From assembly GCF_004799665.1 (NCBI RefSeq), contig NZ_CP031310.1, positions 2,906,887 through 2,970,886 of the forward strand: a DNA stretch of 64,000 bases, given 5' to 3'. The notes under the pieces were generated by a model that was not told the origin of the DNA, did not search any database, and saw only the letters and a program-made list of their open reading frames with translations. The stretch is from Halapricum salinum (GTDB lineage: Archaea; Halobacteriota; Halobacteria; Halobacteriales; Haloarculaceae). This document shows, in pieces, positions 32,787-41,410 of the stretch. A program made the position numbers and the translations under genes. The first letter of the stretch is position 1, and each line of letters begins with the position of its first letter.

Positions 32787-33515
32787 ATGACCGCCATCGA
32801 GACAGAGGGGCTCACCAGACGCTACGGCGAGGTGACGGCGCTCGAAGATCTCTCGCTCACGGTCGACGAAGGAGAGTTGTTCGGGTTGCTTGGCCCAAAC
32901 GGGTCTGGCAAGACTACCACTATCGAGATTTTGACTGGCCAACTCACCCCGACGTCAGGGTCGGCCACGGTTCTGGGCCACGACCCCGTCGCGGAGCCGC
33001 TGGCAGTCCGAGAGGCTATCGGGATCCTCCCAGAGCGCGAGGATCCGCCGAGTTTCCTCACGCCACGGGAGTACCTCCAGTTCGTCGGTGACGTCCGGGA
33101 TCTCGCCGACGTCGCGGGGCGGATCGAGACGTGGGCCGACCGACTCTCCTTTTCGCACAAACTCGACACGCTGGCGACCGATCTCTCGGAGGGTGAGCGC
33201 CAGCGAGTCATGCTCGCTCAGGCGTTCCTCCACGAGCCCTCGCTCGTGTTCATCGACGAGCCGCTGGTGAACCTCGATCCGATTCTCCAGGAGGAGGTCA
33301 AAGACCACCTGCAGGAGTACTGCGACGCCGGCAACACGCTCTTTCTGTCGACGCACTTCGTCGACGTCGCCGAGGAACTGTGCACCGACGTGGCGATCCT
33401 CCGGGAGGGTGAGTTGCTGGCGACACGGGACCCACGAGAGCTGGCCGGCGAGGAGACGCTTCTGGAGTACTTCATCTCCACAGTCGGGGCCGATCCGGCG
33501 GAGGTGACCCGGTAG
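32787..33515 (+). CDS. ABC transporter ATP-binding protein
   Basis: The 242-aa nucleotide-binding subunit has Walker A GPNGSGKT (36-43) and a signature loop LSEGERQR in place of LSGGQ. Walker B is VFIDEPLVNLD, and the switch histidine is in STHFVD. The CcmA-like type serves exporters. The next gene, 40 nt downstream on the same strand, encodes the membrane subunit, so this is a two-gene ABC export system. Substrate unknown. Confidence 0.92.
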   Translation: MTAIETEGLTRRYGEVTALEDLSLTVDEGELFGLLGPNGSGKTTTIEILTGQLTPTSGSATVLGHDPVAEPLAVREAIGILPEREDPPSFLTPREYLQFVGDVRDLADVAGRIETWADRLSFSHKLDTLATDLSEGERQRVMLAQAFLHEPSLVFIDEPLVNLDPILQEEVKDHLQEYCDAGNTLFLSTHFVDVAEELCTDVAILREGELLATRDPRELAGEETLLEYFISTVGADPAEVTR

Positions 33516-33555
33516 TGATCGTCGCGAAACGTCGGGTCCAGGGAGTGACCGACGG

Positions 33556-34974
33556 ATGAGCACGCCGACGCGGACCATCTTCGTCGCGATGCTCAAAGAA
33601 GAGTGGCGACTGCAATCGACGCTGTTCGGCGGCCGCCGGTTCGCCGCCTTCCCGCTGGCCGTGCTCGCACTCGCCGTCGGTGGGTTCGTCCTGCTCTCGG
33701 AGGCAGGGACTGGCCAGGAAGCGATCGTCGCTGGCCTGCACGCGCTGGTCGTCTTCTTCGGGCTGCAGGTCGGGACGATCGGGCTCGTCGGCCGTGACGC
33801 GATGCGCGACGTCCTCGGGGACATGACGTTGCTCGTGTTCAGCTCCCGGACGCTGCCGATCACCTGGCGACGCCTGCTCGCGATCTTTCTGGTCAAGGAT
33901 CTGCTGTACTACTCGATCCTGTTCGTCGGGCCGGTCGCGCTGGCGTACACACCAATCGCCATCGCCGGCGGACAGCCACCGCTCGAAGTGGGCCTGCTGT
34001 GGCTCACCCTCTCTGGCGCGTTCGCACTCGGGGTCGGATCGAGCCTGACGCTGATCGGACTCGGCAGCCACCACCGCCTCGTCGGTCTCGGCGCAGTGGC
34101 TCTCGTCACTGCAGGCGTCGTTCTCGGTGGCGTCGATCCCGTCACGCTGACGCCCTACGGCACCTACACCGACGCGACGCTCGCCAACGCCGTGGCCGGA
34201 TTCGCGCCGGTCGTGGTCCTCGGTGTGTTCGGCGTCCTCCTGTTCGAGCCTGGGGAGCGCTCACAGGGGCGCAAGCGCTTCGCACTCGTCGACCGTCTCG
34301 TCCGTGCCGTGCCGGACGACCGCGGAATCACACACAAGGCGTTGTTCTCGGTCGTCCGCTCCAGCGGCTCGGTCTGGAAGGTGCTGTTCTCGATGGGGGT
34401 GTTGTTCGGCGTGGCCGCACTCCTGCTCTCGGAACTGTCGAGGGCGACGGCGATCGAGCCCCATCGAGGGATCGCATTCGGCGCATTGCTCGGACTCGGC
34501 GGGTTCACGACCTACGCCTGGCTCACCCAGTTCGAGGACGAGGGCGCGACGCTACGCTATCCAGTCACGACTGCCGCCGTGTTCGCGGGGATCCGGCGGG
34601 CGTATCTCGCGCTGGTCCTTCCGACTGGGCTGGTCTACTTCGCAATCGCGACGGTGTGGGTCCCCATCTCGGAGTTGCTCGTCGGCGTCGTCGTCTTTCC
34701 ACTCGTCGCAGTGTACGTCTACGGGCTGACGGCCTACGTGGCCGGCTTCTCGCCCACGGAACTGCTGTTCGACACGCCGCTGTTCCTGGCGTTCGGGTCG
34801 GGATTGTCGCTGATGGCACTGCCAGTGCTGATCGCGTCGCTGGCGAGTTCGGCCGCGCCGACGATTGCGATGGGCGTCGCCGTCGGTGTCTCGACAGTGG
34901 CAGCGGCGATCGGCATCGTACTCGGTCGACTGGCTGGGCCTCGGTGGGAGTCGCGGCTGCGGACGTCGTCATGA
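33556..34974 (+). CDS. ABC transporter permease
   Basis: The 472-aa polytopic membrane protein has about 11-12 hydrophobic segments. A cytoplasmic region with RKRFALVDRLVRAVPDDRGITHKALF lies in the middle. Its position directly after the ATPase gene shows it to be the transport channel of the same exporter. It resembles ABC-2-type permeases only in general layout, with no conserved motif I can name. The start ATG is at STPTRTIFVAMLKEEWRLQST, the usual amphipathic lead-in of such subunits. Confidence 0.8.
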   Translation: MSTPTRTIFVAMLKEEWRLQSTLFGGRRFAAFPLAVLALAVGGFVLLSEAGTGQEAIVAGLHALVVFFGLQVGTIGLVGRDAMRDVLGDMTLLVFSSRTLPITWRRLLAIFLVKDLLYYSILFVGPVALAYTPIAIAGGQPPLEVGLLWLTLSGAFALGVGSSLTLIGLGSHHRLVGLGAVALVTAGVVLGGVDPVTLTPYGTYTDATLANAVAGFAPVVVLGVFGVLLFEPGERSQGRKRFALVDRLVRAVPDDRGITHKALFSVVRSSGSVWKVLFSMGVLFGVAALLLSELSRATAIEPHRGIAFGALLGLGGFTTYAWLTQFEDEGATLRYPVTTAAVFAGIRRAYLALVLPTGLVYFAIATVWVPISELLVGVVVFPLVAVYVYGLTAYVAGFSPTELLFDTPLFLAFGSGLSLMALPVLIASLASSAAPTIAMGVAVGVSTVAAAIGIVLGRLAGPRWESRLRTSS

Positions 34975-35018
34975 CGAAAATACTTTCGTCAGTGCCGCCG
35001 ATGCGATAGACGACTGAC

Positions 35019-36422
35019 GTGGCTACCGAGACACCGCCGGACGAGAGCGCTCCGGGCTCGAACGCGATTCACGTACTCGTCGTCGACGACAGCGAGTTCT
35101 TCGCCGAGATGACCGCCGAGACGCTGGCCAACGAGCACGAAATGGTCACCCACGACGTCAACGACGTCGACGAGGCCAAAGCGTACCTCTCCGACACGCG
35201 AGTCGACTGTATCGTCAGCGACTACGAGATGCCTGGCGAGGACGGCCTGGCGTTTCTGGAGTGGGTCCACGACAACTTCGACGCGCTCCCGTTCATTCTC
35301 TTGACTGGGCGCGGCGACGAGGAGATCGCCAGCGAAGCGATCGCCGGCGGCGTCGCCGACTACCTGCTCAAACTGGAGGTCGTCGAAGACAATCAGTACG
35401 GTCGACTCGCCAATCGAATCCGGAGTGTCGTCGACCAGCAGCGAACCGAACAGAAGTATCAACATCTGGTCGAGAACACCCCGGATGCGGTCGCGCACGT
35501 CGGGGAGAGCGGCGAGATTCTCTCGGCCAACGACGCGCTCGCCGATCTCGCAGGCACGTCGTCGGACGCGCTCGCCGGGGCGAATCTCCAGTCGGTTCTC
35601 GGAGAGGACGTCGGCCAGGAGTGGATCGAGACGGGCCGGAAAGCGATCGAACACGGTGAAGCGACGAAAGCCGAGACCGTCTATCGCGGCCGACACGTCC
35701 ACAACATCTTCGTTCCGATGGACGACCGGAGTCCGCTAGAGTCGTTTCAGCTCATCTCGCGGGACATCACCGCCCAGAAAGAGCGCGAGCGAGAACTCCG
35801 ACGGCAGAACGAACGGCTGGAGACGTTCGCCAGCGTCGTGACGCACGACCTGCGCAACCCGCTGAACGTCGCTGCCAGTTCGCTCGAACTGCTCGAACCG
35901 GAGGTTGGGGACACCGAAGAGTACGACCGGATCACGCGCTCGCTGGAACGGATGGACGACCTCATCGACGACGTCCTCATGCTGGCGCGACACGGCGAGC
36001 ACGCCCACGACCCCGAAGACGTTTCCCTGCAGGCAGTCGCCGAGGACGCCTGGGCGAACGTCGACGGCGAGGTGGCGACGGTGGAGGTCGTCTCGACGGC
36101 GACGATCCACGCAGACAGGGGACAACTCCAGGAGCTGCTTGAGAACCTGGTCGCCAACGCTATCGAACACGCGGGTCCCGACATCACCGTCGAGGTCGGC
36201 GTCCTCGACGGCGGATTCTACGTCGCCGACGACGGTCCCGGGATCGATCCGAGTGCCCGCGAGACGGTCTTCGAACTCGGCTACTCGACGAACGCGGCGG
36301 GGACGGGGATGGGTCTGGCGATCGTCGAGCAGATCGCCGACGCCCACGACTGGTCGGCCACCGTGACCGACAGCGAGTCCGGCGGTGCGCGGTTCGAGTT
36401 CACCGACGTCGATTCCTCCTGA
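35019..36422 (+). CDS. Hybrid receiver-PAS-histidine kinase
   Basis: The 467-aa soluble signalling protein has an N-terminal receiver domain (residues 16-130) with phospho-acceptor Asp68 in VSDYEMPGEDG. A PAS domain (about 145-255) follows, then a HisKA helix with phospho-His276 in THDLRNPLN. The C-terminal HATPase domain has N box ENLVANAIEH and G boxes DDGPGID and GTGMGLAIV. No membrane segment is present, so the signal is cytoplasmic or arrives by phosphotransfer to the receiver. The output is unclear because no DNA-binding domain or partner regulator lies nearby. GTG start. Confidence 0.93.
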   Translation: MATETPPDESAPGSNAIHVLVVDDSEFFAEMTAETLANEHEMVTHDVNDVDEAKAYLSDTRVDCIVSDYEMPGEDGLAFLEWVHDNFDALPFILLTGRGDEEIASEAIAGGVADYLLKLEVVEDNQYGRLANRIRSVVDQQRTEQKYQHLVENTPDAVAHVGESGEILSANDALADLAGTSSDALAGANLQSVLGEDVGQEWIETGRKAIEHGEATKAETVYRGRHVHNIFVPMDDRSPLESFQLISRDITAQKERERELRRQNERLETFASVVTHDLRNPLNVAASSLELLEPEVGDTEEYDRITRSLERMDDLIDDVLMLARHGEHAHDPEDVSLQAVAEDAWANVDGEVATVEVVSTATIHADRGQLQELLENLVANAIEHAGPDITVEVGVLDGGFYVADDGPGIDPSARETVFELGYSTNAAGTGMGLAIVEQIADAHDWSATVTDSESGGARFEFTDVDSS

Positions 36423-36459
36423 CGGTAGCTTTTTGATCGGGTCGCCCGCCTGTAGAGAT

Positions 36460-38868
36460 ATGGCAACGTGGGGCACGCGCCTGTTCGCGGTCGGCTGCGT
36501 CGCGGTGCTGGTCGTCGCGAGTGTCTTCGGGAGCGGGCTGCTCGCGCTGACGGCACCCTTCAGTGGGACCGCCTGGGAGACGGTCGATCGCGGCGAGCGA
36601 ACTGTCGAGACGCCGTACGGGCCGGCGACGGTGACCTACGTTCGTCACGGCGTCCCGCACGTCGAGGCGGATTCGACCGAGGCACTGTACTTCGCGATCG
36701 GGTATACGCAGGCCCGGGATCGGCTCTTCCAGATGGACCTGTTCAGGCGACAGATGGCGGGAAACCTCTCGACAGTCGCTGGCGAGGCCACCGTCGAGAG
36801 CGACCGTTTCCACCGGCAGATGGACTTCGAGAGCGCGGCCGAGACACAGTGGGAGCGCCTGCAGGGGACCGAAGTCGAAGAGCCACTGCAAGCCTATACC
36901 GCAGGCGTCAACACGTACATGGATCGCGGAACACTCCCACTGGAGTTCCGGTTGAACGACTACCGACCCACGGAGTGGACGCCGGCGGACACGCTGCTTG
37001 TCGGCAAGCGCGCGACCTGGGGACTCTCCGGGGAGTTCTCTGACCTCCGGCGGGCAACGGTTCGAAACCGGGTTCCTAATGCGTCCGAGCTGTATCCCGA
37101 TCAGCTCGATCATAATTCGAGCATTTTCGAACTCGCACGCGAGGGGCGGACGGACAGTCCGGCGACGAATCGGCCCACCGGAGCGACTACCGACCGTGAG
37201 AGTGCAGCCGACTACGGCGCGCTCTACGACTCGCTGGCCCGCTACGAGCGGGGACAGGGAATCGGATCGAACAACTGGGTCGTCTCTGGAAACCGATCGG
37301 CGACGGGCGAGCCGATGCTGGCGAACGATCCCCACCTTCAGTTGTTCGCGCCGCCCGTGTGGTACGAGATGCAGCTGTCGGGTCCCGAGACGGAGATTCG
37401 CGGCGTCGCCTTCCCGGGCGTCCCGATGCCGTTGATCGGCCAGACCGACGAGGTCGCCTGGGGGATCACCAACGTCGGCGCGGACGTGACCGACCTCTAT
37501 CGCTACGAGTGGCGCGGCCAGCAGTACTACCACGATGGGGAGTGGCAGAACGCGACCGTCGAGACCGAGACCATCGACGTTCGAGACGGGCCGGACGAGA
37601 CGGTCGAGATCCGCAAGACGGTCCACGGGCCGGTGCTCGAACGCGAGGACCAGACGGTCGCCGTCTCCTGGCTCGGGCTGACCGGCACGCGCGAGCCACT
37701 GGCGTTCTACGGGTTCGGTCAGGCCGACGGGATGGACGAGTTCCGCGACTCGCTGCGGAACTTCGATATTCCCGCTTCCAGTATCGTCGCCATGAGCGAC
37801 GACGGTCAGACCTTCTATCGACCGTCGGGGACGTATCCCATTCGCCGGACGAACGGGACGGTCGTCCGGGGTGATCGGGTCTTCAACGGCTCGGCCGACG
37901 AGGGGACCTGGCGCGGGTTCGAGCCCTACGACACCTCGAATCTCACTGGCACGGGCTTCGTCGACTACGAGCGGGTGCCCCGCATCGAGAACCCGGAGGC
38001 CATGGGCACGGCCAACCAGCGGGTGGCGGACGATCTCGACTTCTATCTGGGGACGAGTAGCCACTTCGCCGACTCCTACCGCGGCCAGCGCGTCGACGAG
38101 ATGCTCGAATCGAGTCTGGAGGACGGCGAGATCACCCGCGAAGAGATGCGAGCCATGCAACGGGACACCCGCTCGCTGGCGGCCGAGCAGTTTGTCCCGA
38201 TCGCGCTGAACGCCACGGACGAGATGTCCGACGAGGCTCGTCGGGCCACCCAGCAACTCGACTCGTGGGACTACGAGATGCGCAAAGGGTCCCGGGCGGC
38301 GCTGGTGTACGATCGCTGGCTCACCCACTACCGGAACGAGACCTTCAGTGACGAGTTCTATCCCAACGGCCTCGACGAAAGTTACTATCCCCACGACTGG
38401 ACACTCGGGAGGTTGCCCGCCGACAGCCGGTGGTTCGACGATCGCTCGACCATCCCCGTCGAAACGCGGGTCGACATCGCGGCGCGAGCGATGAACGCCA
38501 CGGTCGAGGAAATCGATCGAGAGGGCTGGGACGACTACGGCGATGTCAATCAGTTGCGGATCAATCACCCGTTCGGCGGGACCGACGCCGCAGCGTTCCT
38601 GAACTACCCCCGCCAGCCGATGGACGGCGGGCCGTACACGCTGTTCAACTTCCGAGCATCGTCGAATCCGCAGGCCGGTAGTTCCTGGCGAATGATCGTC
38701 GGGCCAGACTTCGGAATCGGCGTCCGCCCGGGCGGCAACATCGGGCATTACTGGTCGGACCACTACGTCGGCGATGATCTCCGGCGATGGCGACTCGGGG
38801 AGTATCGCCAACTCTGGACCAACCCAGGCGGCGAGCCCGACATCAGGTTCGTGGAGGGATCGGGATGA
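36460..38868 (+). CDS. Penicillin acylase-family Ntn hydrolase
   Basis: The 802-aa precursor has an N-terminal hydrophobic segment (about 6-34), so it is membrane-anchored or exported. Family members cleave themselves to expose a serine nucleophile. Here the site is GIGSNNWVVSG with Ser270, followed by LANDPHL, the hallmark of the beta subunit. Family roles include hydrolysis of N-acyl amides such as penicillins and acyl-homoserine lactones; the natural substrate in haloarchaea is unknown. The final part GVRPGGNIG and SDHY matches the family end. The stop overlaps the start of the next gene (ATGA). Confidence 0.9.
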   Translation: MATWGTRLFAVGCVAVLVVASVFGSGLLALTAPFSGTAWETVDRGERTVETPYGPATVTYVRHGVPHVEADSTEALYFAIGYTQARDRLFQMDLFRRQMAGNLSTVAGEATVESDRFHRQMDFESAAETQWERLQGTEVEEPLQAYTAGVNTYMDRGTLPLEFRLNDYRPTEWTPADTLLVGKRATWGLSGEFSDLRRATVRNRVPNASELYPDQLDHNSSIFELAREGRTDSPATNRPTGATTDRESAADYGALYDSLARYERGQGIGSNNWVVSGNRSATGEPMLANDPHLQLFAPPVWYEMQLSGPETEIRGVAFPGVPMPLIGQTDEVAWGITNVGADVTDLYRYEWRGQQYYHDGEWQNATVETETIDVRDGPDETVEIRKTVHGPVLEREDQTVAVSWLGLTGTREPLAFYGFGQADGMDEFRDSLRNFDIPASSIVAMSDDGQTFYRPSGTYPIRRTNGTVVRGDRVFNGSADEGTWRGFEPYDTSNLTGTGFVDYERVPRIENPEAMGTANQRVADDLDFYLGTSSHFADSYRGQRVDEMLESSLEDGEITREEMRAMQRDTRSLAAEQFVPIALNATDEMSDEARRATQQLDSWDYEMRKGSRAALVYDRWLTHYRNETFSDEFYPNGLDESYYPHDWTLGRLPADSRWFDDRSTIPVETRVDIAARAMNATVEEIDREGWDDYGDVNQLRINHPFGGTDAAAFLNYPRQPMDGGPYTLFNFRASSNPQAGSSWRMIVGPDFGIGVRPGGNIGHYWSDHYVGDDLRRWRLGEYRQLWTNPGGEPDIRFVEGSG

Positions 38869-39200
38869 CGCCACGTGAGCGAATCGGGTGGGCGCGGACC
38901 GGACCGCGGTCGGAACTCGTGACGCTGGTCGTGTTCCTCGTGGCGGTTCCGCTCGGGACTGTTCACTGGCTGGGGCTGGCCGCTGGCGGCGCGCTCGTGG
39001 GCCTGACGGCCGCCTCGACGCGGCGTGCGCTCGTGCTCGGCGTGTATCTCGGGGCCGCAGCAGTCCTCGTGTTCGTGGGCTGGTTGTGGCTCGCAGGCGT
39101 TCTGGGGAAGGCGATCGCGACAGGGCAACTGTTCGGTGCCTCGCTGGCAATCGCGTTCGTCTTTCCGATTCTGGGGGCCGCTGTCCGCGGGTTCGGGTGA
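38865..39200 (+). CDS. Small membrane protein coupled to penicillin acylase
   Basis: The 111-aa protein has three to four hydrophobic helices (about 20-34, 36-50, 53-75 and 84-107) and a polar N-terminus. Its start codon overlaps the acylase stop as ATGA, so translation is coupled and both proteins probably act together at the membrane. No family is recognised. Gly- and Ala-rich helices without charged residues give no clue to a transport function. Confidence 0.7.
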   Translation: MTPRERIGWARTGPRSELVTLVVFLVAVPLGTVHWLGLAAGGALVGLTAASTRRALVLGVYLGAAAVLVFVGWLWLAGVLGKAIATGQLFGASLAIAFVFPILGAAVRGFG

Positions 39201-39293
39201 CGATCGCGCACCGTCTCTCGCGAAGTCACATTCCTGTCAGCTTGGCAAGCGAATAAGTAGTCTCCAGACGGAGTTTTAGATGGTGTGTTACCG

Positions 39294-39884
39294 ATGTCCA
39301 AACAGATCCTGATGATCGTCGGCGATTTCGGGGAAGACTACGAGATCATGGTGCCGTTCCAGGCGCTGCAGGCAGTCGGCCACGAGGTCCACGCGGTTTG
39401 TCCGGAGAAAGAGGAGGGCGAGACAGTCAAGACAGCCATCCACGACTTCCGCGGGGATCAGACGTATCTGGAAGAGCGCGGTCACGACTTCCAGGTGACG
39501 GCGACGATGGCAGACGTGGAACCGAGCGACTACGACGCGCTCGTGGTTCCGGGCGGACGTGCCCCCGAGTATCTCCGGGGCTACGAGGAAGTACTCGACG
39601 CGGTTCGACACTTCTTCGAGGCTGACAAGCCTGTGGCGGCTATCTGTCACGGCCCGCAGATCCTCGCTGCGGCGGGCGTGCTGGATGGCTACGAGATGAC
39701 AGCCTATCCCGCGGTCCAGCCCGAGGTCGAGGCCGCCGGATGTTCGTGGGTCGACGAGGTGACGACCGACGGGAATCTCGTGACGGCCCAGGCCTGGCCG
39801 GACCACCCCGAGTGGATCGCCCAGTTCCTCGACGTGCTGGGGACCGAGATCGAGCACGGTGCAGTTGCTGCCGCAGATGACTAG
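39294..39884 (+). CDS. DJ-1/PfpI-family protein
   Basis: The 196-aa protein shows the nucleophile elbow AAICHGPQ with Cys118-His119 and a conserved acidic residue near the N-terminus (Glu15 region, DFGEDYE). This matches PfpI-type proteases/deglycases. Family members repair glycated amino groups or act as glyoxalase III or peptidase; which applies is unclear. An in-frame GTG nine bases upstream exists, but 39294 gives the normal start of the first beta strand. Structured tandem repeats begin 4 nt after the stop codon. Confidence 0.88.
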   Translation: MSKQILMIVGDFGEDYEIMVPFQALQAVGHEVHAVCPEKEEGETVKTAIHDFRGDQTYLEERGHDFQVTATMADVEPSDYDALVVPGGRAPEYLRGYEEVLDAVRHFFEADKPVAAICHGPQILAAAGVLDGYEMTAYPAVQPEVEAAGCSWVDEVTTDGNLVTAQAWPDHPEWIAQFLDVLGTEIEHGAVAAADD

Positions 39885-40035
39885 CTTTGTCGACGGCGGC
39901 ACGGCTGCGCGTTGATGCGCAGCCAGTCCAGCCGGGAGAAGTGCGTTGTCGACGGCCGACACGGCCGCGCTTTCATGGGCGAACAGTCCAGCCGGGAGAC
40001 ATGCCCTGTCGACGGCCGGCTCGTAAACACGACCA
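39885..40035 (+). repeat. Tandem ~60-bp structured repeat array III (3 units)
   Basis: Units begin 4 nt after the PfpI stop codon. GTCGAC anchors stand at 39889, 39948 and 40008 (periods 59 and 60). Unit 1 has a perfect 8-bp hairpin, GGCTGCGC / GCGCAGCC around GTTGAT (39903-39924). Unit 2 has a damaged stem (GGCCGCGC against GGGCGAAC). Unit 3 is cut short after a small hairpin (TCGT-AAAC-ACGA). The box AGTCCAGCCGGGAGA follows units 1 and 2. The family is the same as at 7048 and 24303. The array fills the space between two convergent genes. Confidence 0.82.
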
Positions 40036-40043
40036 CCAACTGT

Positions 40044-41369
40044 TCAGGCGACGATCCGGTAGACGGCACCTGAATCGCCGCTCGGCCCGGACCGGTTCGT
40101 GGTACAGATGACGAGTTCCCCGTTGTGCATTCGCCCGAGTGCAAGTGCGTTCTGGGGCACGTCGCCGCCGTCGCGCTGGAGGTCCACGACCGAGGTGTTC
40201 CAGAGACCATCCTCTCGTTCCTCGGCGGCGTAGAGCTGCCCGTTGAGTATCCAGTCTGCGAAGACGAACGTCCCGTCGAGATCGGGGAACAACGCGCCAC
40301 GATAGCGATAACCGCCGATGACGGCCGCGCCGTTGGGTGGGTCGCCGCCGTGGTCGTACTCGACGATCGGATCACGCAGACGGGTTCCATCGGGCGTCTC
40401 GCGCGGACAGTTCTGCGCGTCGTAGCAGTGGGTCGCCTCGCGGACGTTCCAGCCGTAGTTGCCGCCCGCCTCGACGAGATTGACTTCCTCGTACTGATTC
40501 TGGCCGACGTCAGCGGCGTACAGGTCTTCGCCGTCGAAAGACATTCGCCAGGGGTTGCGCAGACCCCACGCGTAGTGTTCGTCCAGGCCTGCCTGCCCGA
40601 CGAGCGGATTGCCCGGCGGAATCGCGTAGGGTAGTTCATCGTCGCGATCGTCGACGTTGATCCGGAGGATACTCCCCAGGAGGTTCGACTCGACGTCCTG
40701 GCCGTTGCCGCCCTGGTTCGCGTCGTACCAGTCGCTGACGTGGCCCCTACCCCTGTCGCCAGCGCCGCCGCCGTCGCCGACGGCGACGTAACAGTAGCCG
40801 TCGGGGCCGAACGCGACTGCACCGGCGTTGTGATTCGATTGGGGCTGCGGGATTTCGAGGAGCGTGCGCTCGGAGTCGAGCGGGACGGTCGTCCCGGCAG
40901 GATCCATCGTGAACTCAGAGAGGACGAAAGTGTGGCTGTAGTTCGACGGCGTCCCAGGGCGGGAGGGCGCGCTGTAGCGGACGTAGAGTTGTCCGTTCGC
41001 CGGGAAATCGGGATGAAACGCCAGTCCGAGCAGGCCGCGCTCGTCGTACCCTTGATTGAGGTCGACCATTCGATCACGGACGTCCAGCAGCGGCGTCTCT
41101 CGAAGACCGGATTCCTCGTGCAGCCAGACCCGCCCGTCCTGGTCGACGATGGCGGCCTCGTCTGTCCGGCCAGGGATCGGCTCGAATCCAACTGGTGCGG
41201 CGAAGCCGCTGGCGAGCTGGCGGAGCTGTACGGAGTCGGGGATCGAATCCGGAGGCGGCGTGTGCGTCGCGATGTCCGTGGTCGAGGGCGGCTGTTCCTC
41301 GCTACACCCCGCGACCCCGAGCGCGAGACACCCACCGCCCAGGCGAAGGAACCGTCGGCGTGATAGCAT
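40044..41369 (-). CDS. PQQ-type soluble sugar dehydrogenase, Tat lipoprotein
   Basis: A 441-aa exported protein with a Tat signal (SRRRFLRLGG at 3-12) and lipobox VAGC (Cys22), hence lipid-anchored outside the cell. The six-bladed beta-propeller shows the glucose/sorbosone dehydrogenase blocks: LLGLAFHPDFPANGQLYVRYS, NHNAGAVAFGPDGYCYVAVGDGG, HYAWGLRNPWRMSFD and YAADVGQNQYEEVN. The NHNAG histidine and the WGLRNPWR arginines are the PQQ and catalytic positions in characterised aldose sugar dehydrogenases. Whether this haloarchaeon supplies PQQ is not visible here. It converges with the PfpI gene. Confidence 0.88.
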   Translation of the reverse strand: MLSRRRFLRLGGGCLALGVAGCSEEQPPSTTDIATHTPPPDSIPDSVQLRQLASGFAAPVGFEPIPGRTDEAAIVDQDGRVWLHEESGLRETPLLDVRDRMVDLNQGYDERGLLGLAFHPDFPANGQLYVRYSAPSRPGTPSNYSHTFVLSEFTMDPAGTTVPLDSERTLLEIPQPQSNHNAGAVAFGPDGYCYVAVGDGGGAGDRGRGHVSDWYDANQGGNGQDVESNLLGSILRINVDDRDDELPYAIPPGNPLVGQAGLDEHYAWGLRNPWRMSFDGEDLYAADVGQNQYEEVNLVEAGGNYGWNVREATHCYDAQNCPRETPDGTRLRDPIVEYDHGGDPPNGAAVIGGYRYRGALFPDLDGTFVFADWILNGQLYAAEEREDGLWNTSVVDLQRDGGDVPQNALALGRMHNGELVICTTNRSGPSGDSGAVYRIVA

Positions 41370-41410
41370 ATCCCTACTCGGGGTCGGAACAACCCAAAGC
41401 GTTTCGCCGG

